A stretch of DNA of 64,000 nucleotides from NCBI GenBank assembly GCA_027972325.1, contig JAPMOS010000001.1, positions 1,529,821 to 1,593,820 of the forward strand, given 5' to 3'. Within the stretch, counting starts at the first letter, position 1. Each line of letters begins with the position of its first letter. Below are positions 20,001 to 30,945 of this stretch, piece by piece. The stretch is from Paratrimastix pyriformis (Eukaryota > Preaxostyla > Paratrimastigidae). Under the pieces are notes generated by a model. The model saw nothing but the letters and a program-made list of their open reading frames with translations, was not told the origin of the DNA and did not search any database. Both the position numbers and the translations under genes were made by a program.

Positions 20001-23000
20001 CTCGCCCCGCCCCTCCTCCTCCCCCTCTTCCCTCCGCCCCCATACGGCGGCGTCTCTGGTTTGAGTGCCACGCCCTGACGCGGCCCGGCTGCTGCTGTGC
20101 TGCTGTTTCCTGCTGGTGCTGGGTGGCCGGGGTGCGGCCGAGCAGACCGAGCAGCACCTTGCCGAGTACGAGGCCCTCTGGCAGAAGGCCGAGCAGCGGG
20201 CGGGCGAGCTGGCCTGCATGCACGAGCAGCTCATCGCCGACGGCACCCGGCACGGCAGCGTCCTGCTGGGCATCCACAAGGAGCAGCTGGCCCTGCGCGA
20301 GGAGGCCACCGCCCTGGCCATCGGGCTGCAGGCCCTCCAGGAGCGCTCCCGCACCGTCCTGGGCACCCTCTAGTCCGCCCCCCCCCCCCCCCCCCCCCCC
20401 CCTCCGGGCGCCCACCCGCTCGACGTCTCGGCCCCCGCGCTGCCGCGCCGGCCGCTGAGGGCTGCTGCTGGCGGCGGCGGTTTCGGTTGGGGCTCACCGT
20501 CTCGCTGCTGCTCGTGGCCTCCTGTGCCTGGGGCGCGGCTGTGTGGGACGGGGCCTCTCTGCAGCACGGTCATCCGGCCGGACCCCGCCCACGAGGAGGC
20601 CGCCAAGGAGGCCGTGCCCCCCGAGGGCCCCGACTTCAGTCCGCCACTCGCGCCCGCCCCCGCCGCTCCCCTCCCCCCTCCTTCTCCCCCACTCCCCGCC
20701 CTCCCCGCCCCGCCCCTGCGGGTTGCGAGCTGATGCGGGACACGACTGTGGGGTGTGGGTAGGCACGGTTGCTGTGCTGGGGGTGCTGGAGGAGCAGATG
20801 GAGGGCATGCGGGCCCTGAGCGAGGAGACCCTGATGGCCAACGAGGCCCTCCGGGCTCGGGTGCGGACCCTCGAGACCCACCTCGAGCAGCAGCTGGCAC
20901 TCAACAAGCAGGTCCGTCCGGCCCCTCCTTCGCCCCGCCCCTCCTCCTCCACCACTGCTGGGTGGGGCCGCTCAGCTCAGAAATGGGTCCTCTCGGGCGC
21001 TACCGGGCGCGGGATGGGATGCGGGCAGCTGTCGGACCTGCAGCACGACCTGCACCAGGCCCAGGAGGCCGAGACCCGCGCCCAGGCCGAGGGCCGCAGC
21101 CTCCGCGAGCAGCTCGCGCGCAAGGCCGCCGATGCCATGCAGGCCGCAACCAGGGCCGCCCAGAGCCGCGAGGCCCTCGCCGTCCGCACCCGCACCCTGC
21201 ACCCTGGGGGCCGACGAAGGAAGGCGGGAGGGGAAGCAGGGGGGAGGAGGAGGAGGGTTGAGCCATGGGAGGGGGCGGGGGGCCGACGATGAGCGTGCGT
21301 CTGGCTGGGCTGTGTGGGCTTGGGGCGGCCGGACCGGGGGGCGGGGACGGGGGGCCGCAGGCCGAGGCTGCCCAGCTGCGCGGGACGATCGACGGGCTGG
21401 AGCGGGACAAGGCCGCCCTTGTGAGCAGCTTGCAGAAGGCCCAGCGGGAGGCTGCCCGGCTGGAGCAGGCCGCCCAGGGGGCCGCCCAGGCCGAGGCCGA
21501 GCGGGAGGAGGGCCGCCGCCAGCGGGGCGAGGACAACCTGGCCGCCCAGCGGGCCCTGAGCGCCCTGGGGGTGCAGCTGCACCAGGCCGACGAGGAGCGG
21601 GCCGCCCTCGCCCTGGCCCTCCACCAGCTCGAGACCTTCGCCCCCAAGCTGCGCGAGATCCTGTCCGTCCCACCCCCACCCCCCCCCCCCTCCTCCTCCT
21701 CCTCCTCCTCCTCCTCCTCCTCCTCCTCCTCCTCCTCCTCCTCCTCCTCCTCCTCCTCCTCCTCCTCCTCCTCCTCCTCCTCCTCCTCCTCCTCCTCCTC
21801 CTCGACCGCCAAGGGCGCACCGGGCTCGCCTCCGGGACGTCGTGGCTGGCCGCTCGTACGCTCTCCACGGGACTGACATCCCGGTGGGGCGGTGCTGGCC
21901 GCGTGTTGTTGGCCGGGGGACGGGCGTCGGGGCCTGGGCGGCGCAGCGAGGGCGACATGCAGCAGTCCCTCGACCAGGGCCTGGAGCGGCTCCGGGAGAT
22001 GGCCCGCTCGCTGTACGACGAGCGCCAGGCCCTGCAGGGGTCCCTCCAGCAGGCCAAGGAGGCCACCGCACAGAAGCAGACCGAGTGTCAGGAGCTCCAG
22101 GTCACCACCCCCCGCCTGCCCTCCCTGCCGCCCGGCACTGGGCCGCGCTGGTTGCTGTGTGGTGGATCATGGCTCAAATGGATTTGACATGGCACGGGTG
22201 GCACGGGTGGCGGCGGGGGCCGGGGCGCAGGACTACGCAAGCGAGCTGGAGCGGGACCGGGAGCGCGCCCTGAAGCAGCTCGGGGCGGCCCAGGCCAGCC
22301 TGAAGGACACACAGGCCCAGCTGGCCGAGCGGGCCACCGAGTGCCGCGCCCTGGCCAAGGAGGTCGGCCAGCTCAAGGTCGCCGCCCCTGCCTCCCCCTG
22401 CCTCCCCTGCATCCCCCTGCATCCCCCTGCCTCCCCCTGCCCCCGAGCGGCCCTCGAGCGCTCGAGTCGGGCCCTTGGTGTGGGTGGCGCAAAGGACTGA
22501 TTGGGTGTGGGTTGTCTGGGGGAGGGGCAGGTCTCGCTCGAGCATGCCGGCCTGGAGCTCGAAAGCGCACGGCGCGACGCGCAGCTCTTCGTGCAGGCCG
22601 GTCGGTCATCGCCCCCCCCCCCCCCCCCCCCCGGCGCGCTGCACTTCCTGACTGCGACCGGGCTGCTGGGGCTGGCGGGCCAGTGGACGGGCGGTTCACC
22701 GACCTTGCGGCCGAGCTGGAGCGGAGCTTCGAAGGCCTCGAGGGGCGCGTCCAGGCGACCGCACAGGAGATCCGCGGCGCCGCCGCCCCCGGCACCCGCC
22801 GCCTCGAGGAGCAGCAGGCAGCCCTCGCCGCGGCCATGGACACCCTCAAGGCCCAGTGCAAGCAGGTCCGTCACCTCCACCACCTCCACTACCACCACGG
22901 CACCACGAATTGGATGGTTGCTGATGAGGATATTCCGTGGGTGGCGCTGGGCGCTGGGCGTGGGGTGCGGTCGGGCCGCCAGAGCGACGCCGAGCAGCAG

Positions 23001-26000
23001 GAGCGGCTCGAGGAGCTCGCTCGGGCCGAGGCCCTGGCCCGCAAGGAGGCCGGCGAGGAGGCCCGCGCCCTGCGGGAACGCGTGGAGGCCCTCGAAGAGG
23101 TCCGCCCCCCCTCCCCCCGAACCGCGCCCCCGGGCCTCGTCTCCCCGCTCACTGGGTCGCCCGCTGTCTTCCTGTCTCTGTCTGTCTGTCTGCCTGTCTC
23201 TGCTGTCTGCCTGCCTGCCTGCCTGCCTGCCTGCCGCTAGGCCGCCCGGCGTGCCGAGACCAGCCACGCCCAGGCCCTGCAGGACCAGGGGCGTCGTGCC
23301 CAGGCCCATCTCGCGGTCCGCACGCACCCGCCGCCCGGCTCCCGCGCAGGACTCCTGCCATCTGTCCCCCTGAAGCCGCGCCTGGGCGATTCATCATTCC
23401 GGGGTTCCGGGGGGGGATGGCCATGTCGGGTGATCATCATTCCGTGGGGGGATGTGCGGCGGTGCAGGAGGAGCAAGCGCAGTGGGAGGCCCGCCTGGCG
23501 GCCGCTGAGGCCCAACTGTCTCAGGCCAGGACCGGTCCGCCCCTCGGCCACGGCCCCTGGGCGACCGCCACCTCGCCAGAGGGCTGAGGTCGAAGCCTGG
23601 AGCGGCACCACCCTGGGTCACCCTGAGTTACCCTGCTGGGTCGGGTCGGGTCGGGGGCGGGCCGGTGCAGCTGCGGACAAGGAGCGAGCCGGCCACGCGG
23701 CCCTGGTGGAGGAGCTGCACCAGAAGCAGACCGAGATCGGTCGCCAGCAGGCCGAGGCACAGCGCCAGCTGGAGGGGGTGCGCACCCTGCTGGACGAGCT
23801 GCGGGCCCAGCACCGCCAGGACCAGGCGGCCTTCCAGGAGGAGACCGCCGCCATCGTCGAGGAGAACCGCGCCCTCCAGGCAAACCTGACCCGCTCCCGC
23901 AAGGAGGTCGGCCTCCCACCCCGCCCATCCGCCATCCCTTCCCGCCGGCGCAGGCACAGTTCCCCGGGCCGGCCATGGGCTGGCGGGTCATCGGGCTAAC
24001 GGGGCCCAATCGGGCCGGTGGACGGGCGGCTGGACGGGCGGGGAGCAGGTGGACAGCAGCTCGAGCAAGCTGACCGAGCTCGAGGCCGAGACGGGCCGCC
24101 TCAGGGCCGAGCGCGAGCTGGCCGCCAAGGAGCGCCTCAAGGTCGGCCCCCCCCCCCGTTCCCCATCACGGCTGGCACAACTGGGGCTCACCTGACGCGG
24201 GTTGGCATCGCCGTGGCTGCGGGCGGGCAGGCGCTGGCCGAGGCTGAGGAGCAGAAGGAGCGCTTCGCGGCCCAGCTGCAGCAGCTGACAGGGGCCGTCA
24301 CCCGCAAGGCCGACGCCCTGCAGGAGGACTGCCGCCTGGCCCGCGAGGAGGCCGAGGTCCCGCCCCCACGCCCCGCCCCTCGCCCCTCCCCCTCTGCCAG
24401 CCCCTCTTCGGACCGGGCGTCTGACAGCCCTGCTTGGCTGCTGTCTGCTGCACGGGCTGTGGGCGCGGGTTGCAGGCGGCCAAGCGGCAGCTGAAGCAGA
24501 TGCTGGAGCGCCAGGCGGCCGACGAGGAGGAGCTTGCCCGGCTGAGCCTGCAGGGGGCCGAGGAGGCCCGGGCCCAGGGGGCCAAGCTGGCCGAGCTGCG
24601 CGCCCAGGCCGAGGCCGTCCAGGAGGAGTGCGCCCTGGCCCTGGCCCAGGCCCGCGAGGAGCTCGACCGCCTCAAGGAGAGCGCAGCCGACCAGCTCAAG
24701 GTCCCGCTCCCCGCCCGCCACCACGCCCATGCACGCCACCCGCCCCGCCCCGCCCGGCACCCCCCAGCCTTCCTGGCCCTTCCTGCCGCCCGCCCTCCTT
24801 GCCGGCCCTGCCCCATGCTGCTGCCGAACGTCTGTCGTCTCACGCGACCGTGCTGATGGCTGATGGCTGATGGCGGGGGGGGTTGGTGGCGGCTGATGGC
24901 GGGGGGCTCCGCGCAGGCCGTCCAGAAGGCCCACGCCGAGACGCAGCGGGCCCTGAGCGAGTCCGAGGAGCAGCTGCGGGCGGCTCGCGAGACGATCACT
25001 ACCTTGGAGGGCCGCCTGGCCGCCCTGACGGCCGAGCAGGCTGCCCTCAAGAAGCAGGCTGCCCTCGACCAGGTCCGGCAGCGGCCTCGTTCCCGCCCCC
25101 CGCCCCGCCCCTCGCACGGCATCCGACGGCCCGCTGGCAGGGAGTTTGCCCCCGATCTGTCGGCATGCTCCGCTGCCACCCCCACCCCCGCGCTCATCTG
25201 CCGCTGCCTGGGCCCGGCGTGCGACCAGGGGGCCGCCTCGGACAAGCAGGCCGCCGGCCAGAAGGAGATCGCCGCCCTGCAGGAGGCCCTCGCAGCCGCC
25301 CGGGAGGACTCGGCCCAGGCGTGTGAGGTCTGCCCTCGCCGCACCCCTCGCCCGCCCCTTTCGCAGCGATGCCTGCCCCCAGGGGAAGGCGCGGGACGTC
25401 CGGCCGCCAGGCCCTCAGCGGGGATCCCCGCGGGGCACGGGGTGGGGCTGCAGAAGGGGCAGCGGGCCGCCCAGGACCTGGCCGCCCAGCTGGCCGACAT
25501 CCGCCGCGAGGCCGCCCTCGGCAAGGAGGTCCGCCCCGTCCCCCGCCCCCATCCCCCACCTCCTCCTGGTGCCGCCCCAAAAACGGTCCCGGTCCATCGC
25601 CCAACCGCACCACCGCTCACCGTTCTCGCTGGGTCTCCCCGCCCACCCTTCTCCCCCGGGGCGGGTGGGCCGGCAGGAGCTTGCCCAGCTGGAGGGGCGC
25701 CTGGCGGCCCTTGGGGCCGAGGCCAAGGCCCAGCGGGACCAGTGGGCCCAGCAGCAGGCCGACGCCGAGCAGATGGCGGCCGAGGCGCAGGCGCAGGCCA
25801 CCCGGACCAACGTCGACTTGGAGCGACGCGCCCAGGGGGCCGAGCAGGCCCTCGAGGAGGCCCGCGCCGAGGGGGCCGAGACCCAGACCCTCCTCGAGAA
25901 GACCCAGGCCTCCCTCCGCGACGCCGAGTCCAGGTCCGGTGCCCCCCATGGGCCGCCCCCATGGGCCGCCCCCATGGGCCGCCCCCATGGGCCGGACGAG

Positions 26001-29000
26001 GAGCTTCTCGGCGATGCACACTTCATCCCGTCATCCCGGCCCACCATCGGGCCTCCCCTTCGTCTGTTTCGGCCGTTTCGTCCTCGGCTTCGGGCGGTTG
26101 GCAGGTGCCGGGGGCTTGAGGAGCAGGTGCGGCGGGGCGAGGAGGCCCTGGCCGAGATGACCCGCGACCGGGATGCCCAGCGGGCCGCCCTGACCGACGC
26201 CCGCCAGCGGGGGGCCGAGGGCGAGGCCCGGCTGGCCGACCTGGACGGCCGCACCCGCGAGCAGATCGCCAAGCTCACCCAGGAGCGTCAGGCCCTCCAG
26301 CAGCAGGTCCGCCACCCCGGCCCGCCCCGCCCCCCTCCGCCCTCCCCCCACCGGCAATTCTCATCCTCTCTCGTCTCGGCCTCGTCTCGGCGGCTTTCCC
26401 TGTGTTTGCCCGGGCCGCAGCTGGGCGACCTGCAGGGGCAGCTGCAATCCCAGGCGCAGGACGTGGTGCGGCAGCGGGACACGACCCGGGCCGAGTTCAT
26501 GGAGGGCGAGAAGCGCCACGACCAGACCAAGCTCCGCCTGGCCGAGGCCGAGCGGGCCCTGGCAGACGCCCAGGCGGCCCTCGCTTCCACCCAGGTCCCC
26601 CATCCCACAGTCCCGGCCCCCCACGCCCGGCCCTCACGCCCGGCCTGGGGGTCGCCCCGTCAGGTCACATGTTCCCTGATCACCATCATCATCATCACCA
26701 CCACCACCGCCGCCGCCGTCGCCGCTCACCCCCGCAGGCGCGGCTGCAACTGACGGAGACTCGGGCCGCCGATGGGGAGCAGAAGCTTGCCGAAACCAGC
26801 GCCCGGCTGCAGCAGGCCGAGGGCCGAGGTCGCGAGTGCGACCTGCGGCTGGCCGACGCGGCCCAGCAGCTGCAGCTGGCCCAGGGCCGCCTCAAGGAGA
26901 CCGAGGGCCGCCTGGCCGAGGCCACCGCCCGCCTGGCCGAGACCGCGGCCCGGCTGCAGCAGACCGAGGCCGACCGCCAGCAGGCCGCGGCCCAGCTGCA
27001 GGGTGCCGAGAGCAGGCTGGCCGAGGTCACCACACGCATGCAGCAGGCCGAGGCCCGCAACCGGGAGCTCCTCGCAGAGAAGGTCCGCCCGCCGCCCCCC
27101 ATCACATCCCCCATCCCATCCCCCATCCCCCTGCACCCTCCTCCTGCACCCTCCCCCACCCATCATCCCCCACCCATCATCCCCCACCCATCATCCCCCA
27201 CCCATCATCCCGATCCCCTGCGCCCTCGTCCGCCGCCGCCTTCCGGTGCGGCTTGAGCTGGGGCGGGCAGAGAGGCGCGCTGACGCTGTCCATGACACTC
27301 CGATTGGCGGTTGGCTTGTTTGGCTGGTTGGCTGGTCTGGTTGTTGGCTGGTCTGGTTGTTGGCTGGTCTGGTTGTTGGCTGGTCTGGTTGTTGGCTGGT
27401 CTGGTTGTTGGCTGGTCTGGTTGTTGGCTGGTCTGGTTGTTGGCTGGTCTGGTTGTTGGCTGGGCGGCTGGGCGGCTGGGCGGCTGGGCGGCTGGGCGGG
27501 GCAGGAGGAGCTGGCGCACATGCTCGAGGAGAACCAGCGGGCCCTCGAGGCCAAGGCGGCCGCCCTCAAGCAGCTCAAGGAGGACGTCCGCACCCTGTAC
27601 CCCCTGTGCCCCCTGTGCCCCCTGTGCTCCCCGTGCTCCCCGTGCTCCCCGTGCTCCCCGTGCGCCCCGTGCGCCCCGTGCTCCCCGTGCTCCCCGTGCT
27701 CCCCGTGCTCCCCGTGCTCCCCGTGCTCCCCGCCCGGCATGTGGGTCACGGCTGCATTGGGGGGGCTGTGGGGGCGACCCGTGTGGGGCAGTCGGAGAAG
27801 GCCCAGGCGGCCCTGCAGGCCGACCTGAGCGCGGCCAAGGAGCGCTGCGCGGGCATGGAGCAGTCCCTGCGCGAGGTGGCCGCCCAGCACGAGAGTGCCC
27901 GGGCCACGATGGGCGACACCCGGTCCCAGCTGGAGGGGCGCCTCCACGAGGCCGAGACCAGGCTCCGCGCCAAGGAGGAGACCGTCCGCCAGCTCCAGGC
28001 GCAGGTCGCCACGCCCCACGCCCCATCCCCCACTCCCCGCCCCTGGCGGCCCGCACGGGCGCCCCCCATCACAGCACGCAGGGGCCCCACCACGGCTACG
28101 GCACGGACCACGGACCGGGCTCACGTCACCGCGGGTCGGGGGGACCCATGGGGACGGGCAGCTGGCGGCCGAGCAGGAGGAGCGCGCCCGGGCCGAGACG
28201 GCCCTCAGCGGGACCAAGCGCCAGCTGCAGGGCGCCCAGGAGGAGCTGGCCGCCACCCAGGCCGAGCGGGCCAAGGCCCTCTCCGACGGGACGGCCCTCA
28301 GGGGAGACCTCACCACCACCAAGTCCGACCTGGTCCAGGTCTGGCCCCGCCCCCCGCTGCCCTCTGCCCTCTGCCCTCTGCCCTCTGCCCTCTGCCCTCT
28401 GCCCTCTGCCCCTGCCCTCTGCCCACTGGTCTCCGGGCTCCCAGACGGAGCGGCTTCATGGACGGCTTCCCCCTCGTCCGCGTGGGCCCCCGCAGGCACG
28501 GGCGGAGGCGAACGACACCAAGAGCGAGCTGGCCACCACCAAGGCCGCCCTCGAGGCCGCCCGGGGCGAGCTGACCACCACCAAGAGCGCCCTCGAGGCC
28601 GCCCGCACCGAGGGGGCCGCCACCAAGGCCGCCCTCGAGGCCACCCGGGCCGAGGCCGCCCAGGGCCAGCAGCAGCTCGAGGCCACCGGCCAGCAGCTGG
28701 CCAAGGCCAGGGCCGACCTGGCAACGATCGGCACCCAGGTCGGGCCCCCCGCCCCCCTCCCCCCTCTCCCCCTCTCGCCCTCCCGCCCTCCACGGGCTCC
28801 ACGCCCTCCACGGGCTCCACGGGCTCCTCAACATTCGCCTCGCTCACCTCGCTCGCTCGCCTGCGCACGGCTGCCTCGTGGGCATGGACGCCTCTGGGGG
28901 TGGCGCAGCTTGCCCAGGCCCGGGCCGCGGGCGGCCAGCAGGGCGAGGAGCTGGGCCGGGTGCAGGACGAGCTGGCCGGGGCCAAGAGCGACCTGGCGGC

Positions 29001-29938
29001 CGCCCGGAAGGAGCTCCAGGCCACCCGGGGCACCCTCGAGCACACCCAGGCCGACCTGCAGGCCACCGGCCAGCAGGCCGCCCGGACCCGGGACGAGTTG
29101 GCCGGCACCAAGTCCCGGCTGGAGGCCGCCGAGGCCGAGCTGATCGCGGCCCGCTCCGAGTTGGCCACCACCAAACCCGACCTGACCACCACCAAGGCCG
29201 ACCTGGGCGCCGCCAAGGCCGCCCTGGCCGCGGCCAAGGCCGACCTGGCCGCCACCAAGGCCGACCTGGCCGCCACCCAGCAGGCCCTGGACGAGGCCCA
29301 TACGGCCGCCCAGTCGACCCAGGCACAGGCGGCCACAGACGTGGCGGCCCTCGGCAAGCAGCTCACACAGGCAAAGTCCGCCCCGCCCCGCCCCGCAGCC
29401 CTCGGCCGCCACCACATACCCCCCGTTTGCCCGGGGGACAGGCAATGTCGGATCACCATTGCCCGTGGTGTTATGCCGCTGCATGGGGCATGGGGGGGTG
29501 CCTCAGGGCGCAGACGGCCGCGAGGACGACCGAGCTCGAGCAGGTGCGCGAGGAGCTTGCCCGGACGGCCGAGAGCCTGCGGGGCGCCCAGGAGGAGATG
29601 CGGGCGGCCCGGGGCAGCTCGAGCAGACCACGCAGGTCCAGCTGCGGGGCGCCCAGGAGGAGCTGCGGGCCCTGCAGCGCGACGCGGCCGCGGCCCAGCA
29701 GCGCCTCCAGGCCCGGGTGGGCGAGCTGGAGGCCCAGCTGGAGCAGCTCCAGCAGCGCCTGGCCCGGGCCGAGGCCGACCGGACCCAGACCGCCCAGGCC
29801 AGCCAGGCCGCGTCGGTCGAGAAGACCAAACTCGAGGCGCGCCTCGACGAGGCTGCCGTCCGTGCCCCAGCCACCACCACCCTCACCCCCCACCCAGCCC
29901 TTGCCATGCCGGACCTCAGCGCCAATCCCCCCCCCCCC

Positions 29939-29969
<31 letters not shown>

Positions 29970-30641
29970 ACCACTACCAGCGAGCTGAGCCGCCTCCGGC
30001 CGCAGATCGTCTCGATGAACAGCCTCAAGGCCCGCATCGGGGGCTGCCGCGACGAGCTGGTCAAGCTGAACGACCTCTTCACGGGCGCCCAGAAGAAGCT
30101 CGACGTCCGCCCCCCAGCCATCCACGGCCTCCATCCACGGCCCCCCCAGCCATCCACGGCCCCCATCCGCACTCCCCCCTGCGCTCCCACCCCCCCTGCC
30201 TGTCGCACCTCGCCTTGTCCCTCTCATCGCTCACCGGCCGTTCCTGGGGCTGCCCCTGCCCGGGTGGCGGTGGGCCGTGGCGGTGCGGCTGCTTGCTGAG
30301 GGCAGGAGACCCAGGCCGAGCTGGCGGCCCACAAGCAGACGGCCGGCGCCCAGATGCAGCGCCTCGATGCGGACCTCCAGCAGGCCCGGGCCGCCCACGG
30401 GAAGGCAACCGCCGAGCGGGACGACCTCAAGCGGACCGCCGACCAGCTGGCGGGCCATCTCCGCGAGCTGGAGGAGGCCAAGGCGGCCCTGTCGGCCCAG
30501 GTCAAGGAGGCCAACCAGCAGCTGGTCTACCGGGACGAGGACATCGAGACCCAGAAGGCCGAGATCAACGCCCTCAAGCTCCGCCTCGGCGATCACGTCG
30601 ACGAGGATGGCCGCTCCCCCCCACGCCGGGCGGCCAGATGA
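17041..30641 (+). CDS. Giant coiled-coil protein, many exons
   Basis: A 13.6-kb gene encoding almost uninterrupted coiled coil. It starts [20 protein letters not shown] at 17041 and ends with [20 protein letters not shown] and the stop at 30639-30641. I count at least 35 exon pieces. Each is Ala/Glu/Gln/Arg/Leu-rich (for example [20 protein letters not shown] near 17550; [20 protein letters not shown] near 29000, in a stretch of Ala-Thr-Lys near-repeats at 28500-29300). Most exons end in AAG or CAG followed by GTCCG, and many introns hold tandem arrays. No motor, GRIP or kinase domain is visible. Golgin, rootletin or TPR-like scaffolding is plausible by architecture but unproven. Exon joins are not individually verified, and the span could in principle include two genes. 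Confidence 0.7.
18988..19093. repeat. Intronic 10-bp array (CGCCCGTYCG)n
   Basis: About ten copies with C/T variation, inside an intron of the giant gene whose donor follows AYQDR. Confidence 0.85.
19478..19812. repeat. Intronic arrays: C tract, (GGCGT)n, (GGGGGC)n
   Basis: A C homopolymer (19478-19501), about twenty 5-bp GGCGT units (19505-19606), 100 bp of unique sequence, then G-rich hexamers (19711-19812). The intron lies between exons of the giant gene (DADQRAKDL and [18 protein letters not shown]). The G-rich hexamers are an exception to the C-on-sense rule. Confidence 0.85.
21670..21804. repeat. Intronic (CCT)n triplet array
   Basis: A C run followed by roughly 37 uninterrupted CCT triplets in an intron of the giant gene, after the exon ending [12 protein letters not shown]. 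Translated, it gives homopolymers of Ser, Leu or (antisense) Glu, which I treat as spurious. Confidence 0.9.
27310..27735. repeat. Two adjacent introns with 16-bp, 8-bp and 9-bp arrays
   Basis: The first intron holds (GGTTGTTGGCTGGTCT)n at about 27325-27463 and (GGGCGGCT)n to 27500. After one exon ([20 protein letters not shown]) the next intron holds (CCGTGCTCC)n at about 27610-27733. Unrelated units in neighbouring introns of the same gene. Confidence 0.88.
28361..28425. repeat. Intronic (CCCTCTG)n 7-bp array
   Basis: About nine copies in the giant gene. The same 7-mer appears in reverse orientation at 54543-54645 in the FAM76 gene, that is, also in the sense orientation of its host gene. 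Confidence 0.85.
29929..29971. repeat. Intronic C tract and (CA)n
   Basis: A C homopolymer at about 29929-29955 followed by CA repeats, directly before the acceptor of the exon containing [18 protein letters not shown] in the giant gene. Confidence 0.85.
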
Positions 30642-30945
30642 GCTCGTCATCTCCCTCCACCACTCACCTCATTGTCGAGCAACAGTTCACCATTTAAGTA
30701 GTGCTGTCTGTTTGCTGGTTCGCCTCCTTTTAGGCCGGTGACGATTGAATCGTCATCGGTAAGGTTCGAAACCGAACTGTTTGTTTTTGTATATCTGCAC
30801 AGTGTACCTCTTTCCATCGATGTTTTTTTTCCCCACCGTCCGGTTTGTTTCACTCTATTGACCCGCTTTCTCTTCAAATAAGGCCTCCCTATCCCAAGGG
30901 GGACAAGCCTCTCGATCCGAGTGCCAATCTTCCCTCGGCCACGTG
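30642..30945. promoter_or_regulatory. Intergenic region with tandem palindromes upstream of the kinesin gene
   Basis: 304 bp, AT-richer than its neighbours. A 25-bp near-perfect palindrome spans 30735-30759 (arms TGACGATT and AATCGTCA around one G, extended by CCG and CGG), followed at 30763-30773 by a second palindrome, GGTTCGAAACC. Possible promoter or RNA-hairpin elements. The second resembles a Pol III B box, but no tRNA fold surrounds it. Confidence 0.45.

Noticed and set aside
26690-26735. Run of CAT/CAC codons (His-rich) in the giant gene, a possible metal-binding site.
   Set aside because: It lies between a donor after QAALASTQ and the acceptor before [10 protein letters not shown], so it is intronic.
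30763-30773. GGTTCGAAACC, a Pol III B-box-like sequence suggesting a tRNA.
   Set aside because: The flanks do not form T-arm, anticodon or acceptor stems, and no A box lies at a proper distance.
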